Below, piece by piece: positions 42,740-50,578 of a stretch of DNA of 64,000 nucleotides; position 1 is the first letter of the stretch, and every line of letters begins with the position of its first letter. The notes beneath the pieces were generated by a model that saw nothing but the letters and a program-made list of their open reading frames with translations, made no database searches and was not told where the DNA came from. The stretch lies in NCBI GenBank assembly GCA_026625625.1, contig CP113055.1, forward strand, positions 3,799,333 through 3,863,332. Direction: 5' to 3'. The position numbers were made by a program, and so were the translations under genes. This DNA is from Blastomonas sp. SL216. GTDB lineage: Bacteria; Pseudomonadota; Alphaproteobacteria; Sphingomonadales; Sphingomonadaceae.

Positions 42740-44419
42740 ATGGATTTTGATGCAATCGTCGTGGGCTCCGGCATTACCGGAGGCCTTGCCGCCAAGGAGC
42801 TGACCGAGGCGGGCCTAAAGGTGCTGATGATCGAGCGCGGCCGCGAAATCCGCCATCAGCAGGATTATGCGACCGAAATGAAGACGCCGTGGGAGATGCC
42901 GTTCCGTGGCGCGGGCGATCAGGAACTCTACGCGCGCGAACACGCCGTCCAGATGCTCAACCGGCATTTCAACGAATATACCCAGGGGCATTTCGTCAAT
43001 GACGCGCAGAACCCCTATGGCAAGGCGGAAGGCACCGATTTCAACTGGTTCCGATCGTACCAGCTGGGCGGTCGCTCGCTCACCTGGGGGCGTCAGTCCT
43101 ATCGCTGGTCGGACTATGATTTCGAGGCGAACAAGCGTGACGGGCACGGCACCGACTGGCCGATCCGCTATGCCGATCTTGCTCCATGGTACGACAAGGT
43201 GGAGGAATTCATCGGCGTCTCCGGCGCGAAGGAGGGGCTGAAACAGCTGCCCGATGGCCGCTTCCAGCCACCCATGGCGCTGAATCCGGTCGAACAGCAT
43301 GTGCGCGAAGTGATGAAGGCGAACTGGCCCGACCGCTGCCTGACCATCGGCCGCACCGCCAACCTCACCCAGGCCAAGGGCGAGCGCGGGGCATGCCAGA
43401 ACCGCTCGATCTGCGCGCGCGGTTGCTCCTATGGTGCCTATTTCTCGACCCAGTCGAGCACATTGCCCGCCGCGATGGCAACCGGGCGGCTCACCGTCAT
43501 TACCGATGCGGTGGTGGAAAAGCTGGACTATGATCCCGCGACCCGCCGCGTCACCGGGGTGCGTTATCTCGACCGCAAGACCAGGGAGCGCAAGACCGCG
43601 ACGGCGCGGATGGTGTTCCTCAATGCCGGCGCTTTCAACTCGGTGCACGTGCTGCTCAATTCGGCCAGCGAAGCGATGCCCGGCGGCCTTGCCAATGCCA
43701 GCGGCGTGCTGGGCACGCACATCATGGATCATGCCAACACCCTCTCGGCCATCGCGCTGATGCCGGGGTTCGAGGGACGCACCAGCACCGGCAACCGCCC
43801 CACCGGCGTGGTCGTCGCGCGCTATCGCAACATGGATGCGATGGACGGCGAAGGGCATACGCGGGGCTATTCGTTTCAGGGCGGCGCGCTGCAGAGCACC
43901 TGGACTGCGGGCAAGCGCGATCCCGGGATCGGCCTGGCGTTGAAGGAAAAGCTGCAAAAGCCGGGCATGTGGCGGATGGTGCTCGTCGCATTTGCCGATT
44001 GCGTGCCGCGCGCGTCGAACAGGTTGACGCTCGACAGCAAGGCCGTGGATGCCGATGGCATCCCGCAGCTCAACATCGCCTTTGCCTTTGGCAAGGAAGA
44101 GCGCGCGGCGCTGGCCCAGGCCAAGGCCGATGCGGGTGAAATGCTGACCAGGGCCGGTGGCAAGGTGATCATGGGCTTTGATCAGCCGGGCGCTGGTGGA
44201 ACCGCGATCCACGAAATGGGCGGTGCACGCATGGGGCATGATCCGGCAACGTCGGTGCTCAACAAATGGAGCCAGGCGCATGATGTGCCCAATCTGTTCG
44301 TTACCGATGGTGCGCAGATGAGCTCTTCGGCCTGCCAGAACCCGTCGCTCACCTATATGGCGCTGACCGCGCGCGCCTGTGACGCAGCCGCTTCGATGCT
44401 GCGCGAAGGCAAGATCTGA
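42740..44419 (+). CDS. GMC oxidoreductase, glucoside 3-dehydrogenase-like catalytic subunit
   Basis: A 559-residue FAD enzyme. The FAD loop is VVGSGITGGLAAKEL (G9-G15). Catalytic His491 (GTAIHEMGGARMG) and Asn534 (ACQNPSLT) are present. Cys219, Cys225 and Cys229 form a C-x5-C-x3-C pattern like the 3Fe-4S ligands of bacterial FAD glucose dehydrogenases. It has no signal peptide of its own, as expected if it is exported with the Tat small subunit. It would oxidise the C3 hydroxyl of a glucosyl group. No cytochrome c subunit, the usual electron acceptor, lies nearby; it may be encoded elsewhere. Confidence 0.88.
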   Translation: MDFDAIVVGSGITGGLAAKELTEAGLKVLMIERGREIRHQQDYATEMKTPWEMPFRGAGDQELYAREHAVQMLNRHFNEYTQGHFVNDAQNPYGKAEGTDFNWFRSYQLGGRSLTWGRQSYRWSDYDFEANKRDGHGTDWPIRYADLAPWYDKVEEFIGVSGAKEGLKQLPDGRFQPPMALNPVEQHVREVMKANWPDRCLTIGRTANLTQAKGERGACQNRSICARGCSYGAYFSTQSSTLPAAMATGRLTVITDAVVEKLDYDPATRRVTGVRYLDRKTRERKTATARMVFLNAGAFNSVHVLLNSASEAMPGGLANASGVLGTHIMDHANTLSAIALMPGFEGRTSTGNRPTGVVVARYRNMDAMDGEGHTRGYSFQGGALQSTWTAGKRDPGIGLALKEKLQKPGMWRMVLVAFADCVPRASNRLTLDSKAVDADGIPQLNIAFAFGKEERAALAQAKADAGEMLTRAGGKVIMGFDQPGAGGTAIHEMGGARMGHDPATSVLNKWSQAHDVPNLFVTDGAQMSSSACQNPSLTYMALTARACDAAASMLREGKI

Positions 44420-44421
44420 GC

Positions 44422-45843
44422 GTGAACGAACCTCTTCCCCTGACGCGTCGCCAGCAGAATCTGGCGCTCATGACGCTGATCGTCGCGGTGGTGCTTGAGA
44501 TTGTCGACCTGACGATCGTCAACACCGCGCTGCCTGCGATCACGTCCGGCCTCGATGCCTCTGCCGAGGCGGTTCAATGGACCGTGGCAGGCTATGCCCT
44601 GAGCTTCGCGCTGCTGCTGATGGCGGGGGGCAGGCTGGGCGACAGCCTGGGCTATCGCCGCGTGTTCCTGTGGGGTGTGACGGGATTTACCCTCGCCTCG
44701 GTCGCCTGCGGCCTGGCCCAGACGCCCGAGCAACTGGTGCTGTCGCGCCTCGCCCAGGGGGCATGCGGCGCGATCATGTCGCCCCAGGCGCTGGCGCTGA
44801 TGCAGGTGCTGTTCACCCCGCTGGAGCGAGTCTCCAAGCTGGCGCTGTTCGGCCTGATCGGCGGGCTCGCCGCGATCGCCGGGCCGATCCTGGGCGGGCT
44901 GCTGATCCAGCTCGACCTGTTCGGGCTGGGCTGGCGACTGATCTTCCTGATCAACCTGCCGGTGGGGCTGTTCGCTTTGGTGTCCGGCTGGTTCTTCCTG
45001 CCCGATCGCAAGTCCTCCCAGCCGGCAGGGTTCGACCTGCCGGGGGTGGTGCTGTTCGGGCTTGCCGTGTTCTGCCTGCTCTGGCCGCTGACCCGTGCAG
45101 AACGCGGCTGGGCCGGGCCCGAGATCGTGACGCTGCTGCTCGTCCCGCCCCTGCTGTTTGCTGTCTGGCGGCATGTGGCCGACCGGGTGCGCAGGCAGCA
45201 ACCGGCGTTGTTCGATCCCTCCTTGCTGTCGATCCTGCCATTCCGTCTGGGCCTTGGCATCTCGATCGTCTTTGCCGCCGCCAATGCCGGGTTTCTGCTC
45301 ACTTTTGCCTTCGCGCTGCAGAGCGAGCGTGGCGAGAGTGCGCTGACCACCGGGTTGCTGCACATGCCCTTTGGCCTGGGCGCGATGATCGGCATCGCCG
45401 TGCTGGGCCGCAATTTCCTGCCGCGCTACGGCAAATGGGTGCTCCTGCTGGGCGGCGCGACGATGCTGGTGGCAAGCGCGCTGGTGCTGGCCGGTATTGG
45501 CTGGCTGAACCTGTCCTGGCCGATGCTGGCGCCGGTGCTTGTGATCGCAGGGCTCGGCATGGGGTCGCTTTCGGGCTGCATCGCGCCGGTATCGGTGGCG
45601 CAGGTCGACCGCGACCATGCCGGCGCGGCGAGTGGCATGATGAAGACCGCGCAGCAGATCGGCGGCGCGTTGGGCATCGCTTTGGCAGGCAGCGTCTATT
45701 TCGCCTGGGGCAGGGGTGCGGGCGTGCCGCCTTCGACCGCAGCAATTGCCGTCATCGCCAGCCTGCTTGCGATCAGCGTGCTGCTGGCGAGCCGGCTGCC
45801 GGGCAACATCTTCCAGCCGCAGACGGCCCCCGTCGCGCGCTGA
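44422..45843 (+). CDS. DHA2-type MFS transporter (about 14 helices)
   Basis: A 473-residue permease with GTG start two bases after the dehydrogenase stop. VVLEIVDLTIVNTALPAI is motif D1 of drug:H+ antiporters, GRLGDSLGYRRVFLWG is motif A, and LAAIAGPILGGLL is motif C, typical of exporters. About 14 hydrophobic segments are visible. Its place in the dehydrogenase operon suggests efflux or exchange of a glycoside product or aglycone. It converges on the SnoaL/MetE operon. Confidence 0.85.
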   Translation: MNEPLPLTRRQQNLALMTLIVAVVLEIVDLTIVNTALPAITSGLDASAEAVQWTVAGYALSFALLLMAGGRLGDSLGYRRVFLWGVTGFTLASVACGLAQTPEQLVLSRLAQGACGAIMSPQALALMQVLFTPLERVSKLALFGLIGGLAAIAGPILGGLLIQLDLFGLGWRLIFLINLPVGLFALVSGWFFLPDRKSSQPAGFDLPGVVLFGLAVFCLLWPLTRAERGWAGPEIVTLLLVPPLLFAVWRHVADRVRRQQPALFDPSLLSILPFRLGLGISIVFAAANAGFLLTFAFALQSERGESALTTGLLHMPFGLGAMIGIAVLGRNFLPRYGKWVLLLGGATMLVASALVLAGIGWLNLSWPMLAPVLVIAGLGMGSLSGCIAPVSVAQVDRDHAGAASGMMKTAQQIGGALGIALAGSVYFAWGRGAGVPPSTAAIAVIASLLAISVLLASRLPGNIFQPQTAPVAR

Positions 45844-45861
45844 CCGCAGCGTATCGGTGCG

Positions 45862-46257
45862 TCAGGGCTGAAAGGTCAGCGCGCCGCGCCGTTCGAGAAA
45901 GCGCCAGCCTTCATCCGTTGCCACGAACCGGTCGTGGAACGATCCGACCAGCGGCGTGCCGCTGCCGGTGAACAGCAGGATGGCGCTTTCGCCCCGCGCT
46001 GACCGTGCGTCCTCGACGTCGATCACGACATTGCTGCAGAAATGCCGCGTGGTGCGCGGTGGGCGCGATTGGAACGCCGCCAGGATCGCCTCGTGCCCGC
46101 GGATTTCGATATCCGGGGCGGTGGGGCGCGTCATCAACCCATCGGGATGATAGAGCGCCACCACCTCTTCCCAGCGATGCGCGTCGTTGAGATTGGCATA
46201 GAGCGCGATCAGCCGGGCGCATTCCCATTCGATCGCCTGGCGCTCGGCGGGGCTCAT
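45862..46257 (-). CDS. SnoaL-like protein
   Basis: A 131-residue NTF2-fold protein starting MSPAERQAIEWECARLIALY. The family pattern is YANLNDAHRWEEVVALYHPDG, ending GSFHDRFVATDEGWRFLERRGALTF. The start at 46257 overlaps the stop of the MetE-like gene as ATGA, so they are coupled. It is the seventh SnoaL-fold gene of the window. The reaction is unknown; it is probably part of the hydroxycinnamate/MetE module. Confidence 0.75.
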   Translation of the reverse strand: MSPAERQAIEWECARLIALYANLNDAHRWEEVVALYHPDGLMTRPTAPDIEIRGHEAILAAFQSRPPRTTRHFCSNVVIDVEDARSARGESAILLFTGSGTPLVGSFHDRFVATDEGWRFLERRGALTFQP

Positions 46258-47387
46258 AGCCGCGCCGCAGCGATATCCGCCCCTTCGCGCAGGGCTTTCA
46301 ACTTCTTGGCGGTGACCAGCGGGTCGATCTTGCCATAGCCGGCAAAGGTGCCGAAGCCGCAATCGGTGCTGCCGATGACGCGGTCTGCGCCGACGATGCC
46401 GGCAAAGCGCTCCAGCCGCTGCGCGATCAGCTCGGGATGCTCGACATAGTTGGAGCAGGTGTCGATGACGCCTGGTGCCAGCACCTTGCCATCGGGGATC
46501 GCGGCATCGCGCCACACCGTCCATTCATGCTCGTGCCGGGGATTGGCGCCTTCGAACAGGATCGTGCCCGGGCGCGCCGACAGCACAATGTCGATCACGC
46601 GCTCCAGAGGAATGTCGTGATCGTGCGGGCCTTCGTAATTGCCCCAGCAGATGTGCATCCGCATCCGTTCGGGCGGGATGTTCGCGGTGGCCGCGTTCAG
46701 CGCCTCGACATTGGCGGCAGCGACCTTGAGGAAATCGTCCTCGGACAGGTCCTGATAGCCGGTATGGCGCGACATCGCGAGGTCGGGGCAATCGAGCTGC
46801 AGGTCGAACCCTGCGTTCACGATGGTCTCATATTCCTCGCGCATCGCATCGGCGAGATCGGCCAGATAGGCTTCGTGGCTGGGATAGTGGCGGTTGACCT
46901 GGAAGGCGGTGATGAGGCCGGGCGAGGCGGCGTTCATGAAGCCGCGTGCGCCGTTGCCATGCGCGTCCATGGCGGCGCTAAAACGACGGATATCGTCGTG
47001 CAGCGGCTCCAGCGTCACCAGCTTGACCGGACCGATGCACGACGCGCGGACGAATTCCTGGCTGCCCATGATCGCGGACAGCTTTTTCGCCAGATCGGGG
47101 ACTTCGGCAAGGTCCGCAGCCGCCTTGCGGTCGATATGGCCGCCAAAGCCGGACAGCCGCTCGATCATATAGGTCGAATAGCCGACCTTGCCCATTTCGC
47201 CATCGCTGACGATGTCGACCCCGCAATCGCGCTGAAAGGCGACCGAACGGTTGACCGCATCGGATACGGCAGCATCGAAAGCGGCGGCATCAAAGGGCTT
47301 GCCCGCATCGCGCGCCAGCAGCAGCTCAGTCAATTCCGGCCCGCGCGGCATAGATCCGACATGGGTTGTTGCGATTCTGGTCATCAT
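46254..47387 (-). CDS. MetE C-terminal-domain-like (cobalamin-independent methyltransferase family)
   Basis: A 377-residue single-barrel protein, equivalent to the C-terminal half of MetE. The zinc ligands are H245 and C247 (HICWGN), E280 (LFEGANPRHEH) and C343 (STDCGFGTF). THVGSMPRGP near the start is the family's substrate loop. Relatives transfer methyl groups to thiols or act on CoM/alkylthio compounds. It follows the hydroxycinnamoyl-CoA hydratase/lyase and MarR genes, so it could take methyl groups from aromatic O-demethylation; this is inference. Start 47387 or 47384, both after GGGAGGG. Confidence 0.8.
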   Translation of the reverse strand: MMTRIATTHVGSMPRGPELTELLLARDAGKPFDAAAFDAAVSDAVNRSVAFQRDCGVDIVSDGEMGKVGYSTYMIERLSGFGGHIDRKAAADLAEVPDLAKKLSAIMGSQEFVRASCIGPVKLVTLEPLHDDIRRFSAAMDAHGNGARGFMNAASPGLITAFQVNRHYPSHEAYLADLADAMREEYETIVNAGFDLQLDCPDLAMSRHTGYQDLSEDDFLKVAAANVEALNAATANIPPERMRMHICWGNYEGPHDHDIPLERVIDIVLSARPGTILFEGANPRHEHEWTVWRDAAIPDGKVLAPGVIDTCSNYVEHPELIAQRLERFAGIVGADRVIGSTDCGFGTFAGYGKIDPLVTAKKLKALREGADIAAARL

Positions 47388-47462
47388 TCCCTCCCGCTGG
47401 CAGCCATCCGATCCCGTGCCGGAGCCGCTTGATGCGTCCGTTTGGCATAGGCGAAACCGGTT

Positions 47463-47485
47463 TCCAATCAAAAATTGGATCCAAT
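47463..47485. promoter_or_regulatory. Triple half-site TCCAAT/ATTGGA repeat upstream of the MetE-like gene
   Basis: TCCAAT, five bases, ATTGGATCCAAT. The last twelve bases are a perfect palindrome and the first two half-sites form another. It lies 76-98 bases before the start codon, in the otherwise empty 212-base gap between the MetE-like and hydratase/lyase genes. Confidence 0.4.
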
Positions 47486-47599
47486 ACCGGCAAGATTCTG
47501 GCGCGAGGCTTTGAGGCAGCCGGACGTTGCCGAGGTCTCGGGGTTGGCCTCAAGGCGGGCGACGCAGTGCGCCGGCCAGCCTTGAGGCACCAGGGTCGA

Positions 47600-48418
47600 T
47601 CAGGCGCGGCTGATATCATAGGCGCCAAGGCCCGGCTTGAAGCTCTTCTCGTCGATGAACTGCCGGGTCGCTTCCTTGCGGCCCTCACCGTCGAAGGAAT
47701 TGGCGGCTTCCTGCGCGCGGATCAGATAATCCTCGGCATTGTCATAGGTCATCTCGCGCACGCGGCGGATCGCCCATTTGGTGGCGCGCAGCGCGGTCGC
47801 GTTCTTGGCGAGGAGCACCTTGGCGACTTCCTCGACCCGCGCCTTCAACTGGTCGGCGGGCAGTGCCTCGTTGACCAGGCCCTTTTCCGCCGCCTGCTTG
47901 CCGGTCAGGTTCTCACCCATCATCGCGTGATACATGGCATCGCGGAACGACAGCAGCTCGGTCGCCACCTTGGAGGCACCACCGCCCGGCAGGATGCCCC
48001 AGTTGATCTCGGAAAGGCCGAACTGCGCATCTTCGGCTGCAAAGGCCAGGTCGCAGGCGAACAGCGGGCCATAAGCGCCGCCAAAGCACCAGCCATTGAC
48101 CATCGCGATCGTCGGCTTTTCGAACCAGCGCAGCCGCGACCACCAACTATAGGCTTCGCGCTGCGCCTTGCGGGTGGCGTGCAGGCCCTTCTGCTCGTTC
48201 TCGCGGAAATATTCCTTGAGGTCCATGCCGGCCGACCAGGCGGTGCCTTCGCCGGTCAGCACGATCACGCCGACATCCTCGCGAAATTCGAGGCTTTCGA
48301 GCACCTCGAGCATCTTGCGGTTGAGCGTCGGGCTCATGCAGTTGCGCTTGTCGGGGCGGTTGAACTTCACCCAGGCGATGCGGTTCTCGATGGTAAAGGT
48401 GGCGGTCTCGTCAGTCAT
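47600..48418 (-). CDS. Hydroxycinnamoyl-CoA (feruloyl-CoA) hydratase/lyase
   Basis: A 272-residue crotonase-fold enzyme strongly resembling HCHL/Ech/FerB: CMSPTLNRKMLEVLESLE, WSAGMDLKEYFRE (oxyanion hole), AMVNGWCFGGAYGPLFACDL and FGLSEINWGILPGG with catalytic E137. The tail ends DEKSFKPGLGAYD, as in the family. It hydrates and cleaves feruloyl-, p-coumaroyl- or caffeoyl-CoA to vanillin or another benzaldehyde plus acetyl-CoA. It lies downstream of a MarR regulator and opposite an aldehyde dehydrogenase that could take the aldehyde. One difference from characterised enzymes: GILPGGGASK replaces the usual GIxPGxxVSK. Confidence 0.9.
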   Translation of the reverse strand: MTDETATFTIENRIAWVKFNRPDKRNCMSPTLNRKMLEVLESLEFREDVGVIVLTGEGTAWSAGMDLKEYFRENEQKGLHATRKAQREAYSWWSRLRWFEKPTIAMVNGWCFGGAYGPLFACDLAFAAEDAQFGLSEINWGILPGGGASKVATELLSFRDAMYHAMMGENLTGKQAAEKGLVNEALPADQLKARVEEVAKVLLAKNATALRATKWAIRRVREMTYDNAEDYLIRAQEAANSFDGEGRKEATRQFIDEKSFKPGLGAYDISRA

Positions 48419-48478
48419 GTCGTGTTTTCCTTGGTTGGATGATGGGAAGAATGGCCGGGCAAAGCCGGACCTGTGGTT

Positions 48479-48967
48479 TCAGGGATAGGTGAGCAGGCTG
48501 GTGTCGGAGGCTTCAGGTGAAGCGGCAGGCGCGGCCTGAAGCTTGTGCAGCAGGTGGAGCAGCTGTTCCTGCTCCGCCTTGGTGAGGGCGGCAGTGGCTT
48601 CGCGGTCGCTGCGTTCCAGAACGTCGAGCGCCCTGGCCAGGAAATCCTCGCCGGCGGGCGTGACGTGCAGCCCGTTGCTGCGCAGGTCGCGGCCCTCGCG
48701 CCGTTCGACATGGCCGCGCGATTCCATCGTGTTCAGCAGCTTCATCACCGCCGACCGCCCGATGTTCAGAAATCGGCCCAGCGTCGTCTGGTCGCAGCCC
48801 GGATGGTCGAGAACGTAGAGCATCGCGGTGACCTTGGCAGGCGTGGTGGCCATCTCGGCGAGCGCAGCGCGCGCGGCCTGGCCGGTGCGCATGGTGGCAA
48901 GATGCAGCTGGAACCCGACCAGGCGGGGAAGCATGTTGCGGCCGCTCACGGTTTTCTGAGCCACCAT
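48479..48967 (-). CDS. MarR-family regulator (FerR-like)
   Basis: A 162-residue winged-helix protein. The wing region at about residues 45-105 includes HPGCDQTTLGRFLNIGRSAV and MKLLNTMESRGHVERREGRD, followed by LRSNGLHVTP. MarR proteins of ferulate clusters are released by hydroxycinnamoyl-CoA thioesters. The gene is 60 bases upstream of the hydratase/lyase and divergent from the aldehyde dehydrogenase. A long palindrome (49001-49033) in the divergent region is the natural operator. The start at 48967 (ATG) was chosen because GGGGAGGG is correctly spaced; a TTG six bases upstream is the alternative. Confidence 0.87.
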   Translation of the reverse strand: MVAQKTVSGRNMLPRLVGFQLHLATMRTGQAARAALAEMATTPAKVTAMLYVLDHPGCDQTTLGRFLNIGRSAVMKLLNTMESRGHVERREGRDLRSNGLHVTPAGEDFLARALDVLERSDREATAALTKAEQEQLLHLLHKLQAAPAASPEASDTSLLTYP

Positions 48968-49000
48968 CGTCAATCCCTCCCCAATTCCTGCGCTTGATTT

Positions 49001-49033
49001 TGTATCCCAGGCGGACTATCCGCTTGGTGTACA
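49001..49033. promoter_or_regulatory. 33-base palindrome, candidate operator of the MarR regulator
   Basis: Arms built around CCAGGCGGA-CTA-TCCGCTTGG (seventeen of the inner bases pair) extend outward with TGT and ACA. It sits midway between the divergent MarR and aldehyde dehydrogenase genes, 34 bases from the MarR start and 82 from the dehydrogenase start, with no other palindrome nearby. Confidence 0.6.
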
Positions 49034-49115
49034 GATTGTCAAGCCGGTGAAACAGCCTCGAAGCGACCCGGCCTGGCGAAATCAACGCTGACAGCACCTT
49101 TTGAGGGAGAGGATT

Positions 49116-50519
49116 ATGAGCAATTTCAGCCTTTTGATCGACGGCAAGGCGCATCCCGGTGCGGGCATATTCGATGTCATCAATCCTGCCACCGGCCAGG
49201 CCTTTGCCCAGTGTCCGCGCGCCGATTCGGCGCTGCTGGATAAGGCCGTGGCCGCTGCCAAGGCGGCATTCCCTGCATGGTCGCGTACCCCTGCCGAAGC
49301 GCGGGCCGCGCTGGTCAACGCGCTCGCCGATGCGCTGGAGCAGCGTTCCGACGAGTTCGCCCGGCTGCTGACCAGCGAGCAGGGCAAGCCGTTGCCCCAG
49401 GCCCAGTTCGAACTGATGGCGAGCGTCGGCACGCTGCGCACCTTTGCCGCGATGAAGATCGAACCGGTGACCCTGCGCGATGACGAACGCGGCACGGTGA
49501 TCGAACATCGCAAGGCGCTGGGTGTCGTCGCGGCGATCACGCCGTGGAACTTCCCGGTGGTGCTGATGATGAACAAGGTTGGCCCGGCGCTGGTTGCGGG
49601 CAACACCATGGTGATCAAGCCCGCCCCCACGACGCCGCTGACCTCGCTGCTGTTCGGCGAGATCTGCCGCGAGCTGCTGCCGGCGGGCGTCATCAACATC
49701 ATCTGCGACGAGAATGATCTGGGCGGTCAGCTGACCAGCCATCCCGATGTCGCCAAGGTTGCGTTCACCGGCTCCACTGCGACGGGCCGCAAGGTGATGC
49801 AGTCCGCTGGTGACGGCATCAAGCGGGTCACGCTCGAGCTGGGCGGCAATGATGCCGCCATCGTGCTCGACGATGTCGATGTGGCCGATGCGGCGGCCAA
49901 GGTGTTCCATGGCGCGATGCTCAACGCCGGGCAGATCTGCGTCGCGATCAAGCGCGCTTATGTGCCGTCATCGATCTACGACCAGTTCTGCACCGAGCTG
50001 GCCCGGATGGCGGAGGCGATGGTCGTTGATGATGGCGCGCGCCAGGGGGCGGAGATCGGCCCGGTGCAGAACCGCGCGCAATATGAGAAGGTGAAGGAAT
50101 TTCTCGCCGATGCCGCCGCGCGCGGTGCGGTCATCGCGGGCGGCGCTGCGCTCGACCGGCCCGGCTATTTCATCGCGCCGACCATCGTGCGCGATGTCGA
50201 CCGCGACGCCCGGATCGTGCGCGAGGAACAGTTCGGACCGGTGCTGCCGGTGCTGCCCTATGACGATGTCGATGCGCTGATCGATGAGGTGAATGATTCG
50301 CCGTATGGCCTCGCTGGAACCGTCTGGGGCAAGGATCGCCAGCGCGCGACCGAGATTGCCATGCAGATCGAATCCGGCACCGTCTGGGTCAACCAGCATC
50401 TGGCGATCGACCCTGAAATCCCGTTCCGCGGTGCCAAGCAATCGGGCCTGGGTGCAGAGCTTGGCCAGGCGGGCCTGCACGAATATACTCAGGCCCATAT
50501 CGTCAACATAGCGGCCTGA
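49116..50519 (+). CDS. Aldehyde dehydrogenase (vanillin/aromatic-aldehyde dehydrogenase candidate)
   Basis: A 467-residue enzyme. AAITPWNFPVVLMMNKVGPALVA, FTGSTATGRKVM, TLELGGNDAAIVLDDVDV with the catalytic Glu, NAGQICVAIKRAYV with the nucleophilic Cys, and EEQFGPVLPV are all intact. It is NAD(P)-dependent and would oxidise the benzaldehyde made by the hydratase/lyase to vanillate or 4-hydroxybenzoate. It is transcribed divergently from the MarR gene across the 33-base palindrome. The start at 49116 follows GGGAGAGG. The benzaldehyde substrate is inferred from context. Confidence 0.88.
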   Translation: MSNFSLLIDGKAHPGAGIFDVINPATGQAFAQCPRADSALLDKAVAAAKAAFPAWSRTPAEARAALVNALADALEQRSDEFARLLTSEQGKPLPQAQFELMASVGTLRTFAAMKIEPVTLRDDERGTVIEHRKALGVVAAITPWNFPVVLMMNKVGPALVAGNTMVIKPAPTTPLTSLLFGEICRELLPAGVINIICDENDLGGQLTSHPDVAKVAFTGSTATGRKVMQSAGDGIKRVTLELGGNDAAIVLDDVDVADAAAKVFHGAMLNAGQICVAIKRAYVPSSIYDQFCTELARMAEAMVVDDGARQGAEIGPVQNRAQYEKVKEFLADAAARGAVIAGGAALDRPGYFIAPTIVRDVDRDARIVREEQFGPVLPVLPYDDVDALIDEVNDSPYGLAGTVWGKDRQRATEIAMQIESGTVWVNQHLAIDPEIPFRGAKQSGLGAELGQAGLHEYTQAHIVNIAA

Positions 50520-50578
50520 ACAACCGGCCCGAAAACACAGGCGATGGATGGCGGCAACGGCCGCAGGAGGGGGACAGG

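Noticed and set aside
42740..44419. Calling the GMC enzyme a gluconate dehydrogenase
   Set aside because: The small-subunit family name comes from gluconate 2-dehydrogenase, but the pair also matches glucoside 3-dehydrogenases, and nothing in the window concerns gluconate.
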